The notes below the pieces were generated by a model. That model was not told where the DNA came from. It searched no databases and worked only from the letters and a program-made list of their open reading frames with translations. Shown piece by piece: positions 48,175-59,257 of a stretch of 64,000 bases of DNA (positions within the stretch are counted from its first letter, which is position 1; each line of letters starts with the position of its first letter). The position numbers and the translations under genes are program-made. Source of the DNA: Gyromitra esculenta. Taxonomy: Eukaryota > Ascomycota > Pezizomycetes > Pezizales > Discinaceae. The stretch lies in NCBI GenBank assembly GCA_038503075.1, contig JBCAML010000002.1, positions 2,480,001-2,544,000 on the forward strand, written 5' to 3'.

Positions 48175-48260
48175 CCCGTACCTCTCTTTGTATGTTTCTC
48201 GCTCCTCCCCCTTCTGCTCACTTCTCTCTAATTTTCCCACCTTTACAGCTTCTGTCTTCC
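48175..48260 (+). promoter_or_regulatory. Pyrimidine-rich tract upstream of the acidic-protein gene
   Basis: A strand-biased C/T-rich stretch (for example CTCGCTCCTCCCCCTTCTGC) lies about 450 bp upstream of the ATG at 48703. Such CT tracts are common near fungal transcription starts. The assignment is by position and composition only. Confidence 0.35.
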
Positions 48261-48702
48261 TTCTAAGCATAGCCAATATACACTGTCGGATTCCTTAAAT
48301 ACACATAACGTAGGAATGGCTTCACCTATGAAGCATAATCCGGCTGCTCACGATCCTGCGGTACTACCATCCGCCTTTTTACTGCTTTTATCTAGCAATC
48401 GTCGTCATAGCTAACTCTTCTATTAGGTCATCTATTGGGATTGGGAAAAAACAAAAATAGTTAACCGCCCCCCTGGACTTCCAGGTTCTCAGCAGTCTCC
48501 ATGGTGTAAGGTATGCGTCTTTCTCACTCACTCTCTTTCTTAGACTATCAACTTCGGCCAGAGATAGTTTTCTTACATCATCTAGCACTTCACTCGACAG
48601 GAGCAACCAAGAGCTGGTACTTTGAAACGCTCCAATGCGTTTATTGGGGACGAATACCCTCACCTAACCGGAGGGTACCACCCTCTAATAAATAAAACCG
48701 AC

Positions 48703-51262
48703 ATGACAGAATTTGATGATAGCAAGGTAAGCCATTGTTTTGGCACGAAAATAAAGACACTACTAACACATTCTCCCTGTAAAGTTGAACCCTGATGTGA
48801 AGTTTGGTTTTCCAGAATCTCTTTATTCTAAAGCCAAGCGTAGAGCGGTTGAAGATATGGGCAACCGATTCGTGCATACCATTCAGAATTTGGATAGGGG
48901 TGACTTGAAAGAACCCATTGATTTTAATTCGGTTTTAGAGAGACATTGGGCGGAACTTGCGGAGTTTTACTCAGCACAGGTCTCTATAATCCGGACCCTT
49001 GAACAGAAGCTCAAAAACGCTGCTTCAAATATACCGAGAAATCCCCCCACCACCTCACCGCCTCAAATCCCCCCATATCTGGTGTCTCAATTAAGTGAGA
49101 TGGAGGTTAGTTCTCTTCATAAAAATTCCTCTATGGCCATCTCTATTCCCCTATTTCTCAAATCGGAGCTAAGGCTTGTTTTTCTTGTGTAATAGCTTCG
49201 TCCTTTCGCCTTCACGGATTCGGAGAAGAATTCAGATTCTGCATCTCACCCGGAGTGTAAAGAGAGTGGGCTTGCTGATGAAGATTGTAATACTAGATCG
49301 TTGGAGAACGAAACGACAAAGATGGCTGGCAGTGGTGTGGGTGGCCCCAATGTGGGAGAGATTAGTAATAAAGCTCGAGCTCCTATCAAACAGGACAACA
49401 AAAAATTTCTTGGGGAGAGGAAGGTTGATGCGGTTCCTACCAACCCACGCATTACAGAAAACATCTCCGCCGAGAATAATGATGGAACGGTACATTATAA
49501 ATTTATAAGAGATGAGCAGCCAGTCCAAGGATCTGAAATGGAGGTCACATTAGACGGGACCCATAAGGATCTTAGTCTTGAATTTAGATGTACTGCAACA
49601 ATTGAATCGGCGACTAAGCCCCAGCCAGAGTTGGACTTATGCATCTCCGAGAAACCGGGAGCCGAAGACAGCCCAGTTAAGCATCATGGAGCTACAAAGT
49701 CTAGGGTTACTACAGACATGAGACAATTTAATCACAGCGGTACTTCAAACTACCTAGAGAAAGATGAAAATAATACTCAAGGGTACGATACCCAAAGAAC
49801 TAACAATCAGCGTCCTGTGGATCCTAGGGAGACAAGCGTGACTTACCCAATAGCCAACACTTTGATAGAAACACACTATGAGGCTCACGCAGGAGCCATG
49901 AAGCCTACTACCATGAATCTCAGGGACATCGATGATACTAACTCCACCCCAAGCGAACGTGGTCTGGAAGCCGATGCTGATGAGCAGATCCAACAATGCA
50001 GTTTCACGGAAGACAAGCCAGATGGCAACGAAAGCGCCCACAGACCTGGCGTTTCTAATATCAAAAATAGTACTCCGAAACCTCTCCTTGATGCTGAATA
50101 TGTGATCGGAGACAACTGTTTATCCAAAGTCGAATCCCCAACTGATGCTTCATATGGTACTATCACATGTACTCCCGAAGAAATCACACTAGACGAAATT
50201 GATGTGAAGTTTTTATCTCCAAACCATCATATAGTATCAATCCAAACCCATAAAGCAGCAAAGGAGAATGACTTAGAAGATTTTTCCGATACCGCCGTAG
50301 TTGAATCTCCACCCCATGACAGTAGCAACGATGCCTTCTCGGTTTCAGATGACTCTCATTTGTTTTGCGGCTCCACAAAACACGAGCTCGAAAATCTCCA
50401 GATCGAAGTCAAAGACCACCTGGAACAAGCAAAGAAGAATGGGGGGCTATTGGTTGCAAGGTGGATAGACGAGTCCGGTATCAGAAGAGAAAGCAGAGTT
50501 AAAATCAATGAACTTGATAGTGAGACAAGATCGAGCAAAGCTATTAAAAATAAAGAGGAAGATGGAGATGAAGATGGAGACAACGGTGATGGTAACGGTG
50601 AGGAATACGAAAATGAGTGTGAGGATGTGGATATGGACGATGATGCTGAAGACGAGATAATTGAGGTATATGAATTTGAATATCTTGATGATGGCAAGGG
50701 CAGCGAAGACGAAGATGACGAGATCGATGAGGAAATGGAGAAAATATTGGCATGGATTGCACATGAAGACGCAAAAATTGAAGCAGACGCGAAGTTAAAA
50801 GATAAGGGTTACAATCCAATCGAAATAGATTCAGACAAAAATCGAATCAAGGAGATCCTGGATACCACGGATAATGATTATGAGAAAGAGGAAGGGGGGC
50901 GAGATACAATAGCCACACATGCTGTAGTTGAGAAAGGGCTAAGTACTGTCAACGAAGAGGTGGATGGCGATGTCGAGGAAAACGATGACCAGAAAGGGGA
51001 TAGAAAGGATAGGGGAAGAGAAAGGGAAGAGAAAGGGGAGGATATTGGTATCTTGATCGAGGAAGAAAATAGCGATGAATCTAGCGAATTCAGCATTGGA
51101 ATTGAGAAAGGTAATGAGGATATCGAGAGAAGGGTTAAAGATGACGCCAAGGAGGGAGACACGGAAGTTATGAGTGAGGAGGAGGGTATAGAGAAAGATA
51201 TGGGAGCTAATGAGAAGTCAAAGGGTGAACCCGAGAAAAATGCCATTAGAGTGGAAGCTTAA
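48703..51262 (+). CDS. Very acidic hypothetical protein
   Basis: Model: join(48703..48726, 48785..49105, 49196..51262), 803 aa. Introns are 58 and 90 bp. The first exon has only 8 codons (MTEFDDSK), and the joins keep frame. Residues about 9-90 look globular and helical (DVKFGFPESLYSKAKRRAVE, then RHWAELAEFYSAQVSIIRTL). This may be a conserved interaction domain, but I do not recognise it. The remaining 700 residues are hydrophilic and disordered, with long Asp/Glu runs at roughly residues 525-610 and 660-800. There are no membrane segments, no signal peptide and no enzyme motif. The composition recalls nuclear chaperone or chromatin proteins, but that is only a compositional analogy. Confidence 0.72.
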
Positions 51263-52568
51263 AGTTAGGATTACCATAAGGGGCATACGGCCATAAAATT
51301 TATTACTATCCGCTACGGAATAAATAGTTATTCCCAAGAAAGCTTAGCAATTGCGATTGTCTCGCCTTGATTTTCGAGGTTCAGCGTGTACTCTCTTCAC
51401 CAGTGCTTACCGTGATAAAACTTTCACAAAATGGGACTAAATTAAAATGATCACAAAGATCTATTAAGTTTTCAACCATCAGCATGATTGATTAGAAATA
51501 ATAAATATTTCTATAGCCCTCTTTAAAGGTACAACGTAAGCAAATTATCTCTACTGTATATACCAGAAGACCACAAACGTTTACAAGAAGCCGCTCAAAA
51601 TAAACGTAATATGGCTTTGCCAAAACCAATACTCACAGGTTGTCACTCGGCATTCTTACTGCATAGCTGTTGTAGTATTGGGCGCGTGTAGGGAGGAATA
51701 GAAGACTCGATAGCTTGTGTTGCTTGTGCTTGCTTGAGGTGGACATACGGCCCCTATCCAAGTAGCTCTTCGGCTGCCTGAGTGCCCGTGTGCTCGGGTG
51801 TCTGTCTCTCAATCATTTCCGACTCCGAAGCCACACCGTGGAAGCACCCCGTATTAGGAAGCTTCTCCTACATAGCGAGGTAGACGAGAACCCCCTGCTT
51901 ACAACTTGAAATCGTACTAGTAGAGAGTGTAAACTTAGTTACCTTTATAACTTGAAGTTATTTTTCGTGAGTAGAAAACGGTACTATTGAGGCATAACTG
52001 GAGTTGGTCAGTGGCCGGGGCTTAAAGACCCATTGTCTCCCTGCTCACGGTAAAAGCACCTCCTGCTGCCTGTTGATACCGGTCTAGAATCGCAAGATGT
52101 ACTGTATTGATGTCACCGCCATTCCTGAAAGGTAAAATATACCGAAAAGAAGGTTAAAGAACTCTTTGTTTGCGTTTACTAGGAAACGCCATCATCGCCA
52201 TCATGAATAGACCTATGACGTAAATATTGCGCGGTCGATTCGCCGATCGCTATCGCTTTCGATAACAACTCCTTGGTCTGCTAATAAATCGAGATTCGCG
52301 AACGGGGTCTGAGATTCCCGGGGTTTGGGTATCGTATAGCGTTCTTAGTGAGGTGATCAAGGGGCAGGAGCACCGGCGGAGGAGGTCATTGGAACCGAAT
52401 CTAAACGTCACTATAGTGTAGTTTGTAACCGCGCGGGACCATGATGGCATTAATATACTCACTTCATAAACCTCCTCGTCGCAACGCCTCTTCCCGGTCC
52501 CCTCAAATGAACCATTCAGTCAAATTCTACTCCTAGGCCCACGTTCTCGAGATCTATTCGACAGCTAT
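51263..52568. other. Intergenic region
   Basis: 1.3 kb between two plus-strand genes. No gene is supported. The last few hundred bases are the promoter of the CsbD-like gene. Confidence 0.5.
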
Positions 52569-53094
52569 ATGAAAGTCCACAAATCCATCCTCTCCGGAGC
52601 TATACGTCGCAACCCGGCCACCTACCAGTACAGACGAGCTCCCGCATATCACGCAGCGAACGCATTTATCCAAGGCGGGATACACACAAGAGCGATGTCG
52701 AGCGCGGGCGCTACATCGGGGCCATCGCAGGTTAAGGGCCATGCAGTATGGATCAAGGGCGCCATGAATGTGAATATGGATATCTCTCGAGCAATTTCAA
52801 TTATTATTTTTTAGTGCTGATGTAATGCATGGGTACTAGGAAATGGTCGGCCGGATGTCGGGCTCCGAGAGTTGGAAAAATTCCGGCAAAGCTGATCAAG
52901 CTCAGGCGATTGCCGAGATGAGGGCTGCAAAAGCTGAAGGTGATGCGAAAATGCGGTTGGAAAACCGTGGGCCGGCGATGCTGCAGACGGAAGGGAAGAT
53001 GGAGGGTGTTGCGGGAATGATGGTGGGATGTCAAGGCATGAAGGAGAGAGGTCAACAGAAGTGCGAGACCGCAGAAAGAAAAAAGTCAACTTGA
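52569..53094 (+). CDS. CsbD-like small stress protein (GSEAW family)
   Basis: Model: join(52569..52769, 52840..53094), 151 aa, with one 70-bp intron. The join gives KGAMNEMVGRMSGSESWKNS, the hallmark of a conserved ascomycete family (VKGHAxWxKGAxxExxGxxxGSExWxxSGKxDQA). This family is related in style to CsbD and Hmp1-like proteins. It continues with EMRAAKAEGDAK and ends with a second conserved block KMEGVAGMMVGCQGMKERG. The first 45 residues are Arg/Ala-rich with few acids (AIRRNPATYQYRRAPAYHAA) and could be a mitochondrial targeting sequence. The role in the family is not firmly known. A stress or dormancy association is inference. Confidence 0.82.
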
Positions 53095-53573
53095 TGGGAG
53101 GAGTCCTTCTGCTGGATCCGTTGTGTGGAGTATGCTTATTCTAGTATCTGTAGTTGAGGAATGTTGAAAGCAGTTGCGGTTTTTTTGGATTATGAATCGC
53201 CGTTTTGTTGATTTGGGGTATACGTAGTGGTTAACGGTCGAGAATCCATACCTCTGACAATCAGTCGGATTAAATACTATATGTGCCTCTTCGGAGCCGA
53301 TTCATACCCAGGGCGATTCTAGTCACTGCTAGATAAAATCCAGTAGTTAATGGACTTAGATTGACACCCGGTTTCTACAACGTGTCTGGCCAAGGAGGAT
53401 ACAAACCAGAGGGCTCAAGGTGATCCCAAATCTTCAAAATGAGGAGCTGCAAAGCCCATCATGTAACCAATTCGAAACACCACAAAATGCAGCGACCTTA
53501 CAATTCCTAGACCATCACCAAGCTATATTCTCAACCCATATCTGAGAAGCCTATCATTTCCCTCGCAGCCAAG
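53095..53573. other. Intergenic region
   Basis: 479 bp with no gene supported. It contains the leader of the broken gene that starts at 53574. Confidence 0.5.
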
Positions 53574-53967
53574 ATGAAAATGTCCCCCCGCACCCCTCAC
53601 CTCGCAGCGAAGATCAAAAGACTAGAGAAAACCATTAACAGCATCACAAGGACCAGAAAACCCCTCGGAATCAAGTACACAGGAGATAAGTTGGAGAGAC
53701 CGGCGCCTTGCCGAGCTACGATTCAAGTTCAATGCCTACACAAAAAGCTGGGTACTCCCAAAATTGCTCGTCAAGATAACACCGACCTTGCCATTTTGCG
53801 TGTCAAGATTATCACGCTTGGCACGGGGGAGCTCCTCAAAAAAACTATATGAAGAAAAGAAGGTATTCTATCGGGTGTGCAAGAGACAGAGTGACGATTA
53901 CAAAGGTCGGCTTAAGACGTGGCAAGATAAGTTAGATGTTATAGCAAGGCTCCGTACTCTAAAATAG
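53574..53967 (+). pseudogene. Small basic coiled-coil protein gene interrupted by a frameshift
   Basis: The ATG at 53574 (MKMSPRTPHLAAKIKRLEKT) opens a frame that hits TGA at 53850-53852. Directly before it is a run of seven A at 53838-53844. Reading past the run with one A fewer gives an open frame to TAG at 53965-53967. It carries the same style of charged, helical sequence (LYEEKKVFYRVCKRQSDDY, then RLKTWQDKLDVIARLRTLK). The two parts together make about 130 aa, Lys/Arg-rich and probably coiled-coil. This looks like one gene with a +1 base slip in a homopolymer. Either the slip is real (pseudogene) or it is a sequencing error. The family is not recognised, and no intron with GT...AG near the run would explain the shift. 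Confidence 0.55.
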
Positions 53968-55249
53968 ACAGTACATGTAGCTGAGTAAATATGTTAGGCG
54001 GAATTCGATGGCGGTATGAGTAGTAGTATTGTACCAAGGGGTGCGGGAAAGTGATGCACACCCCAGCTTAGCAACGCCCAAATAACACCAAAATACTCCA
54101 TTTTGTCCAAACGCAAAACCCAATACAAGTAAATCTCTTAGTGACAGGGTTCATTAGCCATCCGGATCCTGTAAAATGGAATATCTCGTTTTACTTTATG
54201 AAAAATGCACATCAAGTAAGGAGAACATGAAGTCACCAATTTTCAACCAAGAGGCCTCATAATGATAAGTGGAAACAATACTTATTTCGCTTTTTCTTAC
54301 TTGGCTTTTATTCTATGCAGTCTAATCTTTCATCTCAGTTTTTCTCATACTATCTAGCTGAGTGGTTGCTGAGAATCGAGGAAATGTGCATCGCTTTCCC
54401 ACACCCCTTGGTACATGTAGTCGAGAGGCCCAGAGACCATCCACAAAGCGCATTGAAAACAAAACGATCAAAAAACATCTCTGGGCCACTTAAATTCTCG
54501 GCCGCTCGATGGGTCGATCGACGCTGCACGTAGTTTGATGTGATGGGCTCGTAACGCTGAGCTGTGACGCGTCACGCTGTTGGTGTTCTAGGTAATCAAT
54601 GGAGTTAAATAATATGACCCTCCTCCGTCACTAGACTTCAATCCTTAACATCATGGTGTCTTTCGACAACTGTTCTCGCCATCAGCCCGCTCGTCCTTTA
54701 TACGAGCTGTTTTCCATCGCTGAATATCACTTTCCCGCTCGCTACTACTTGTAAATGTGCGTTTTCCTTGGTTCCATGCTGCCGTCTGATTTGTCTCACT
54801 CCCTGAGTGATTGGTTAACATTGCTGCCGTCTGATTTCAAAGCTGGCTGGCTGATGTTAGCGAGATTCCGAAAGGCTCATGTTTTCACGTACAAAGAAAT
54901 CAAAGCAAAAAATCACAAAGACTGCGAGCAATCACATACACTGATTGTTATTCACCCTCGCTGCACAGAATGAATGTGGGATTGAGTTTGATTAAGCCGA
55001 GTGAGTCGGCATGATGGGGGCTACAGCTTCACGCCAAGATCTGGTAGGAATGTACCGTCACCTCCTTATCAGCCCCCTTCTTGTACATTGTCCAGACACG
55101 TACCAACCCGAAGCTGCCTCTTCCACACTGCCAAACCCCTTTATCAAGCTCCCCTACAGCTTTCAAAGCTCAAGATAGGTATGCAAGCCCATAAACCCAC
55201 CCCCAATAAGCTCCAATCGCTAATTCTGAAGCTCCGAAGTTGTAGAATC
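53968..55249. other. Intergenic region
   Basis: 1.3 kb with no gene supported. TACATGTA palindromes lie at 53972 and 54412. A frame at 54755-54973 starts with ATG but has no recognisable content and contains an internal duplication of GCTGCCGTCTGATTT. Confidence 0.5.
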
Positions 55250-56731
55250 ATGCCATCGTTCTTAGATCTCCCCAACGAGCTCGTTATCCTTACTGCACGC
55301 GAGCTTGGTCATAGAGATCTCTCCAGTCTCCTCCGCACCAATCGCCATCTCGCCAATCTCCTGACACCTGCTCTACATGATCTTGCAGTCCTCAATTGGC
55401 ATTGCGTATGCGCATTCTTCTGCGCAGCTGCAACCGCGAACGAAGCTCTCATCCGAGCCTTGCTCACAAAGGGGGACCACATGGTGATTAAGAACCGGAT
55501 TGGTGCTATCCTCTACAAATGCCCAGGAAAATGCACCGATGAAGCAGTCCAGACGGTGCTTGCTGAGGGTGCAAACATCGTCATTGATACCCACCATTAT
55601 GAGGAGTCGGGGGTCCATATGGCGTGCCGGAGGGCCAATAACCATCTCCTTAAGCTCTTCCTCGAGTGTGGTGCGGATCCAGCGATCAAGGATTACTTAG
55701 GACGAACACCTTTGCACGTCGTGAAAAACGAAACGGCGACTAGACTGTTAATCGATCACGGTGCTGACCCTATATTTGGGGAAGTTGAACCACGGCTAGG
55801 CTATATGCCCTTGGAGCACGCCATACAGCAAGGGAGGCGAGATGTCGCTAAGGCAATGCTAGAATTCGTTGATGTTAGCTTCCGTCGTATAAATGGGAGA
55901 ACACCACTCCATATGGCAGCGCATTACAATGATGAGATCCTCGCGAAGAAGCTTCTGGATAAGGGTGCCGATATCACTGCCCAGGACGATTGCAAAGACA
56001 CTGCTCTCCACTTAGCTGTCCTCCACAAGAACACCGGACTTGTGAAGTTACTTCTCGAAAGCGGTGCTGACCCAACCACTATGAATAAAACCCAACAATC
56101 TGCGGTTGTTGTTGCCAGCCGCAGACCATACAAACCGGTGTATAGGTTACTTCTTGAGTACACAAACATTGAGTACCGGACAGAACAAAAAAGATCTCTT
56201 CTCCACTTAGCGATAGAGCCATTTAATCTCTTTCAGCCTCCGCCGCCCTCACAGCCAGAAACCGAGGACATAGAACTGATCTGTCGTTTGCTGGAGAAAG
56301 GAATCGACATCAATGCCCAGGACGTGCATGGGAAAACCGCCTTAGCTATCTGTACTCAATACGGCTGCGAGGTGCTAGTTCGTCTCCTCCTCGAGAGGGG
56401 TGCTGACCCCAACGTCCGCGACCATAACCAGACCACGGCACTCCACGTCGCAGTCCAGCCCTGGAGCCAAAGCCTTGTTGGGATGTTGTTGGAGAACGGA
56501 TCGGATGTCCATGCCCGGGATGCGGATGGAAGAACAGTCGTACACCTGGCGGCGATGAAAGATGCAAGTGCGGCGCTACGATTATTCTTGAAACAAGGTG
56601 CGGACATCAACATTCGAGATAATAGAGGACAGACGGCACTACATTTAGCCGCATTATATGGCGGGATGAATGTATTGGAGCTGCTGCTGGATATGGGTGC
56701 CGATATCGAGGTCAGGGATAATCTCGGGTAG
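55250..56731 (+). CDS. F-box/ankyrin repeat protein, ends inside a repeat
   Basis: Single-exon, 493 aa. The frame is open further upstream, but the ATG at 55250 (MPSFLDLPNELVILTARELG) places the F-box at the very N-terminus, exactly as in the paralogue at 14117-16438. F-box residues run from about 4 to 45 (LPNELV, then DLSSLLRTNRHLANLL). From about residue 60 to the end there are about twelve ankyrin repeats. The C-terminal ones are strongly canonical (TPLHMAAHYNDEILAKKLLD, then TALHLAALYGGMNVLELLLD). The protein stops after DMGADIEVRDNLG, in the turn where a further repeat would begin, so it may be truncated by its TAG. The predicted role is an SCF-type substrate adaptor. Substrate unknown. 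Confidence 0.86.
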   Translation: MPSFLDLPNELVILTARELGHRDLSSLLRTNRHLANLLTPALHDLAVLNWHCVCAFFCAAATANEALIRALLTKGDHMVIKNRIGAILYKCPGKCTDEAVQTVLAEGANIVIDTHHYEESGVHMACRRANNHLLKLFLECGADPAIKDYLGRTPLHVVKNETATRLLIDHGADPIFGEVEPRLGYMPLEHAIQQGRRDVAKAMLEFVDVSFRRINGRTPLHMAAHYNDEILAKKLLDKGADITAQDDCKDTALHLAVLHKNTGLVKLLLESGADPTTMNKTQQSAVVVASRRPYKPVYRLLLEYTNIEYRTEQKRSLLHLAIEPFNLFQPPPPSQPETEDIELICRLLEKGIDINAQDVHGKTALAICTQYGCEVLVRLLLERGADPNVRDHNQTTALHVAVQPWSQSLVGMLLENGSDVHARDADGRTVVHLAAMKDASAALRLFLKQGADINIRDNRGQTALHLAALYGGMNVLELLLDMGADIEVRDNLG

Positions 56732-56972
56732 TCCGTACCAGAGTCGGTACTTAAGACGTGCTCAGAGGTCATCAGTGGCATGGGCGTTGGAATGGAAAGG
56801 CTCGATTTTGGGTGCCAGAGAGCAGTATAATTCTGCAAGAGTCATCGGCACCTCTGTTCGTCTAGATTTTAGAGTTTGAGTATTACACATCATGTAATTG
56901 AATTGTTATTTATGAGTTATATACCTCATGGTTTAGTTATAAAATTAATAGGTCTTTGTCTTTATACTACCA

Positions 56973-58726
56973 TCAAGACTCCCCTATAGCTAGTGGGTTC
57001 CAAAACAACCCCGTTGGATCAAACCTCCCTTTAATTTGCTTCAGTCTTGGGTACGCATCTCCGTAATACATATCATGTGCCTTCCTTGCCCCAAGTGTAG
57101 CATCAATGTACCCCGGGTACCCACCAAACCTTTCCTCGCCGTTCGCCAGCGCCTTTACCATCCCTTCGGCCAAAGGCACAAGACTCCCCATCCACGACTC
57201 CGGCTCATGGGAAGAGGTATGCGCATATAGCTGAAAGACAAATAAACTGTCTCGATGGCCATAACTAGAAGTTGAGACTGGTGATGTGGGTGATGGGTGG
57301 CGTGCGATAGCAGAGTTTGGGCCGCCGTAGAGATTGATTACAATGAACCAAGACCCAGGATATGACTCCGTTCCGCTAACAAGATAGGTAAATAAAGAGG
57401 ATATATTATCCCCAGTTAATGGTTTTGTGGCTGGTTCGACGAGAGACTTCGCAAACTACTCACGGAAAAATTATAAGTGCCAGTTATATTCCTAGGGGGA
57501 ATCAGAAAGACCCAAGAAGTAAACATACAAATGTATCATGCTCGTCGTACTCTCCAGGGACGGTTTGTAGCAACCCGTTCTCAGACAAGAATATCAAACT
57601 TTCTGTCCACCCCATTTCATTAATCCGTATGTTGTTTCCCGCTACGGGATCGGAATATATTCCATCTAACTTGAGTATCAATGGCTCGATGACTGCGTTA
57701 AACTCCTGCCGAGTGCCAAAATATCTTTCTCGAACAAGATCAAAAGTCAGCCTATATTACTATTTGTATAAGCCTCTCCTAATACATGGAAAACCATACA
57801 CTCCCCGAACTCTAAACCCACCTCTAGGCCCCAATTCCACACCAATCCCCAATTCTTGCGGCGGCCCCTTTATTCCGAACTCTTGCACCGCCAACAATGC
57901 TTTCGTTGACACTACAACATCTAGCGAGCGGTAGAGGTATGAATAAACGATGTTATTCTTCGGTGCTGGATATGTTTTCACTTTGAATTCGGTTACAACT
58001 CCAAACGATGGCCCAGCCCCTCGAAATGCCCAATATAAATCCTGGTTTTCATCTTCGGACGCAGTAATGAGGGATCCGTCGGCAAGAATGGCGGAAAGTG
58101 AGATTATCGAGTCGACAACAAGACCCCACATGCGTGAAGGATAACCAAACCCCCCGAGGAGGGAATGCCCAGCGAAGCCGACGCTGGAACAGGTTCCGTG
58201 TGGACATCTAGTGGAATAAATGAACAACGAAAACCGGACAATGAGTGATAAGTCATGAACAATGAAAGCGCTTACGCTCTGCCGCCTTGTCGCCATAGCT
58301 CGGAGGCCAGGTTGCCTAGCTTTACGCCTCCGCCGACTGTCGCAATCCCCGTTTTTGCGTCCACCGATACGTCGCTGAAGCCGGCCATATCTATGACTAA
58401 GCTCCCGTCCTTCCCGCCAAGGCCAAAGGATGCATAGCTATGGCCGCCGCAGCGTGCGGCGACTTTTGTAGAAGTGACTTTGGCACATTCGATCGCGGCT
58501 TGGACCTATGGGACATTGCTAAGTCCTTGAATTACTCTTGGCACTTGGCTTGGCGGATGCGTACCTGCGTGACGGTCTGTGGGACTGCAATAACTTCTGG
58601 TTTATATGGGCAGCGGAGGTTGTACGGTGCGGCCTTTTTGGCGAATGATGGGTTTGTGGAGGTAAGGATTGGGACTCCGGAATCTTCAAGGAGTTTGGAG
58701 AGCGTTGAGTCGGTGTGATGAGGCAT
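56973..58726 (-). CDS. Berberine-bridge-type FAD-linked oxidase
   Basis: Model on the minus strand: 58726..58565, 58505..58276, 58207..57800, 57724..57529, 57455..56973; 492 aa. Introns are 59, 68, 75 and 73 bp. This is an FAD-binding type 4 (PCMH) oxidase of the BBE/glucooligosaccharide-oxidase family, which oxidises sugars or secondary metabolites with O2. The flavin-attachment motif RCGGHS puts His76 as the 8-alpha-histidyl ligand. ACPHGTCSSVGFAGHS places Cys137 as the 6-S-cysteinyl ligand, so bicovalent FAD is expected. The FAD domain continues to about residue 230. The substrate domain ends with YYGDAYPRLKQIKGRFDPTG followed by LFWNP, the usual BBE C-terminus. No signal peptide is seen, so it is probably intracellular, unlike many secreted relatives. 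No biosynthetic cluster surrounds it. Confidence 0.9.
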
Positions 58727-59257
58727 TGGGCGAGGGATAGGCTTTGATTCAGAGGTAACTTGTTGAAGTTATAGGTGTGTTGCTGGAACATTCCAGTTGT
58801 TTTATAGTTTGTTCTGTTAATTCTACTGGAATCTCACACGGTATTTTCGACACCATATCTAGTGTAAGTATAGTTATGTATTTATGGGTTCTACCATATT
58901 ATCGAGTTACATACCCTCTGGAAAAATCGCCCCGAAACTTAACCATGGCCCTCCTTGCGCTTCTGCAAAACGAAAAGACTAGCTGCGGCCCAACTACCTA
59001 TTGCTGCTATCGCAAGAACAATCTGAAAAAAGGGTCATGAAACTCTAGTACATACGTAATTCTAATATTAAAACATATGAACTACAGTAGTGTGTTTCAG
59101 GGTACTTGAAGCTGTGCATCGTCCATAAAATGGAAATACAGCCCACCGAATGGTTGCTAATCATAAGTTCCCCTAGAACTTATGAGACCAAAACACCTTT
59201 GGTCATCAAGACTCTCGTATATGATAAACATACAGACCGCCCCCCCAACATGCAAAC
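58727..59257. other. Promoter of the FAD oxidase / 3' flank of the BolA gene
   Basis: 531 bp between two minus-strand genes. No gene is supported. Confidence 0.5.

Larger units (their letters stand above)
46928..48702. other. Intergenic region with foldback and pyrimidine-rich promoter
   Basis: No gene is supported in these 1.8 kb. It contains a TACATGTA palindrome at 47025, an inverted repeat at 47890-48019 and a pyrimidine-rich tract near 48180-48260. Confidence 0.5.

Noticed and set aside
48388..48663. 91-codon charged frame on the minus strand
   Set aside because: Starts at GTG, lies in the promoter of the acidic-protein gene, and has no homologous features.
57419..57934. 171-codon open frame on the plus strand
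   Set aside because: Antisense shadow of exons 3-5 of the FAD oxidase.
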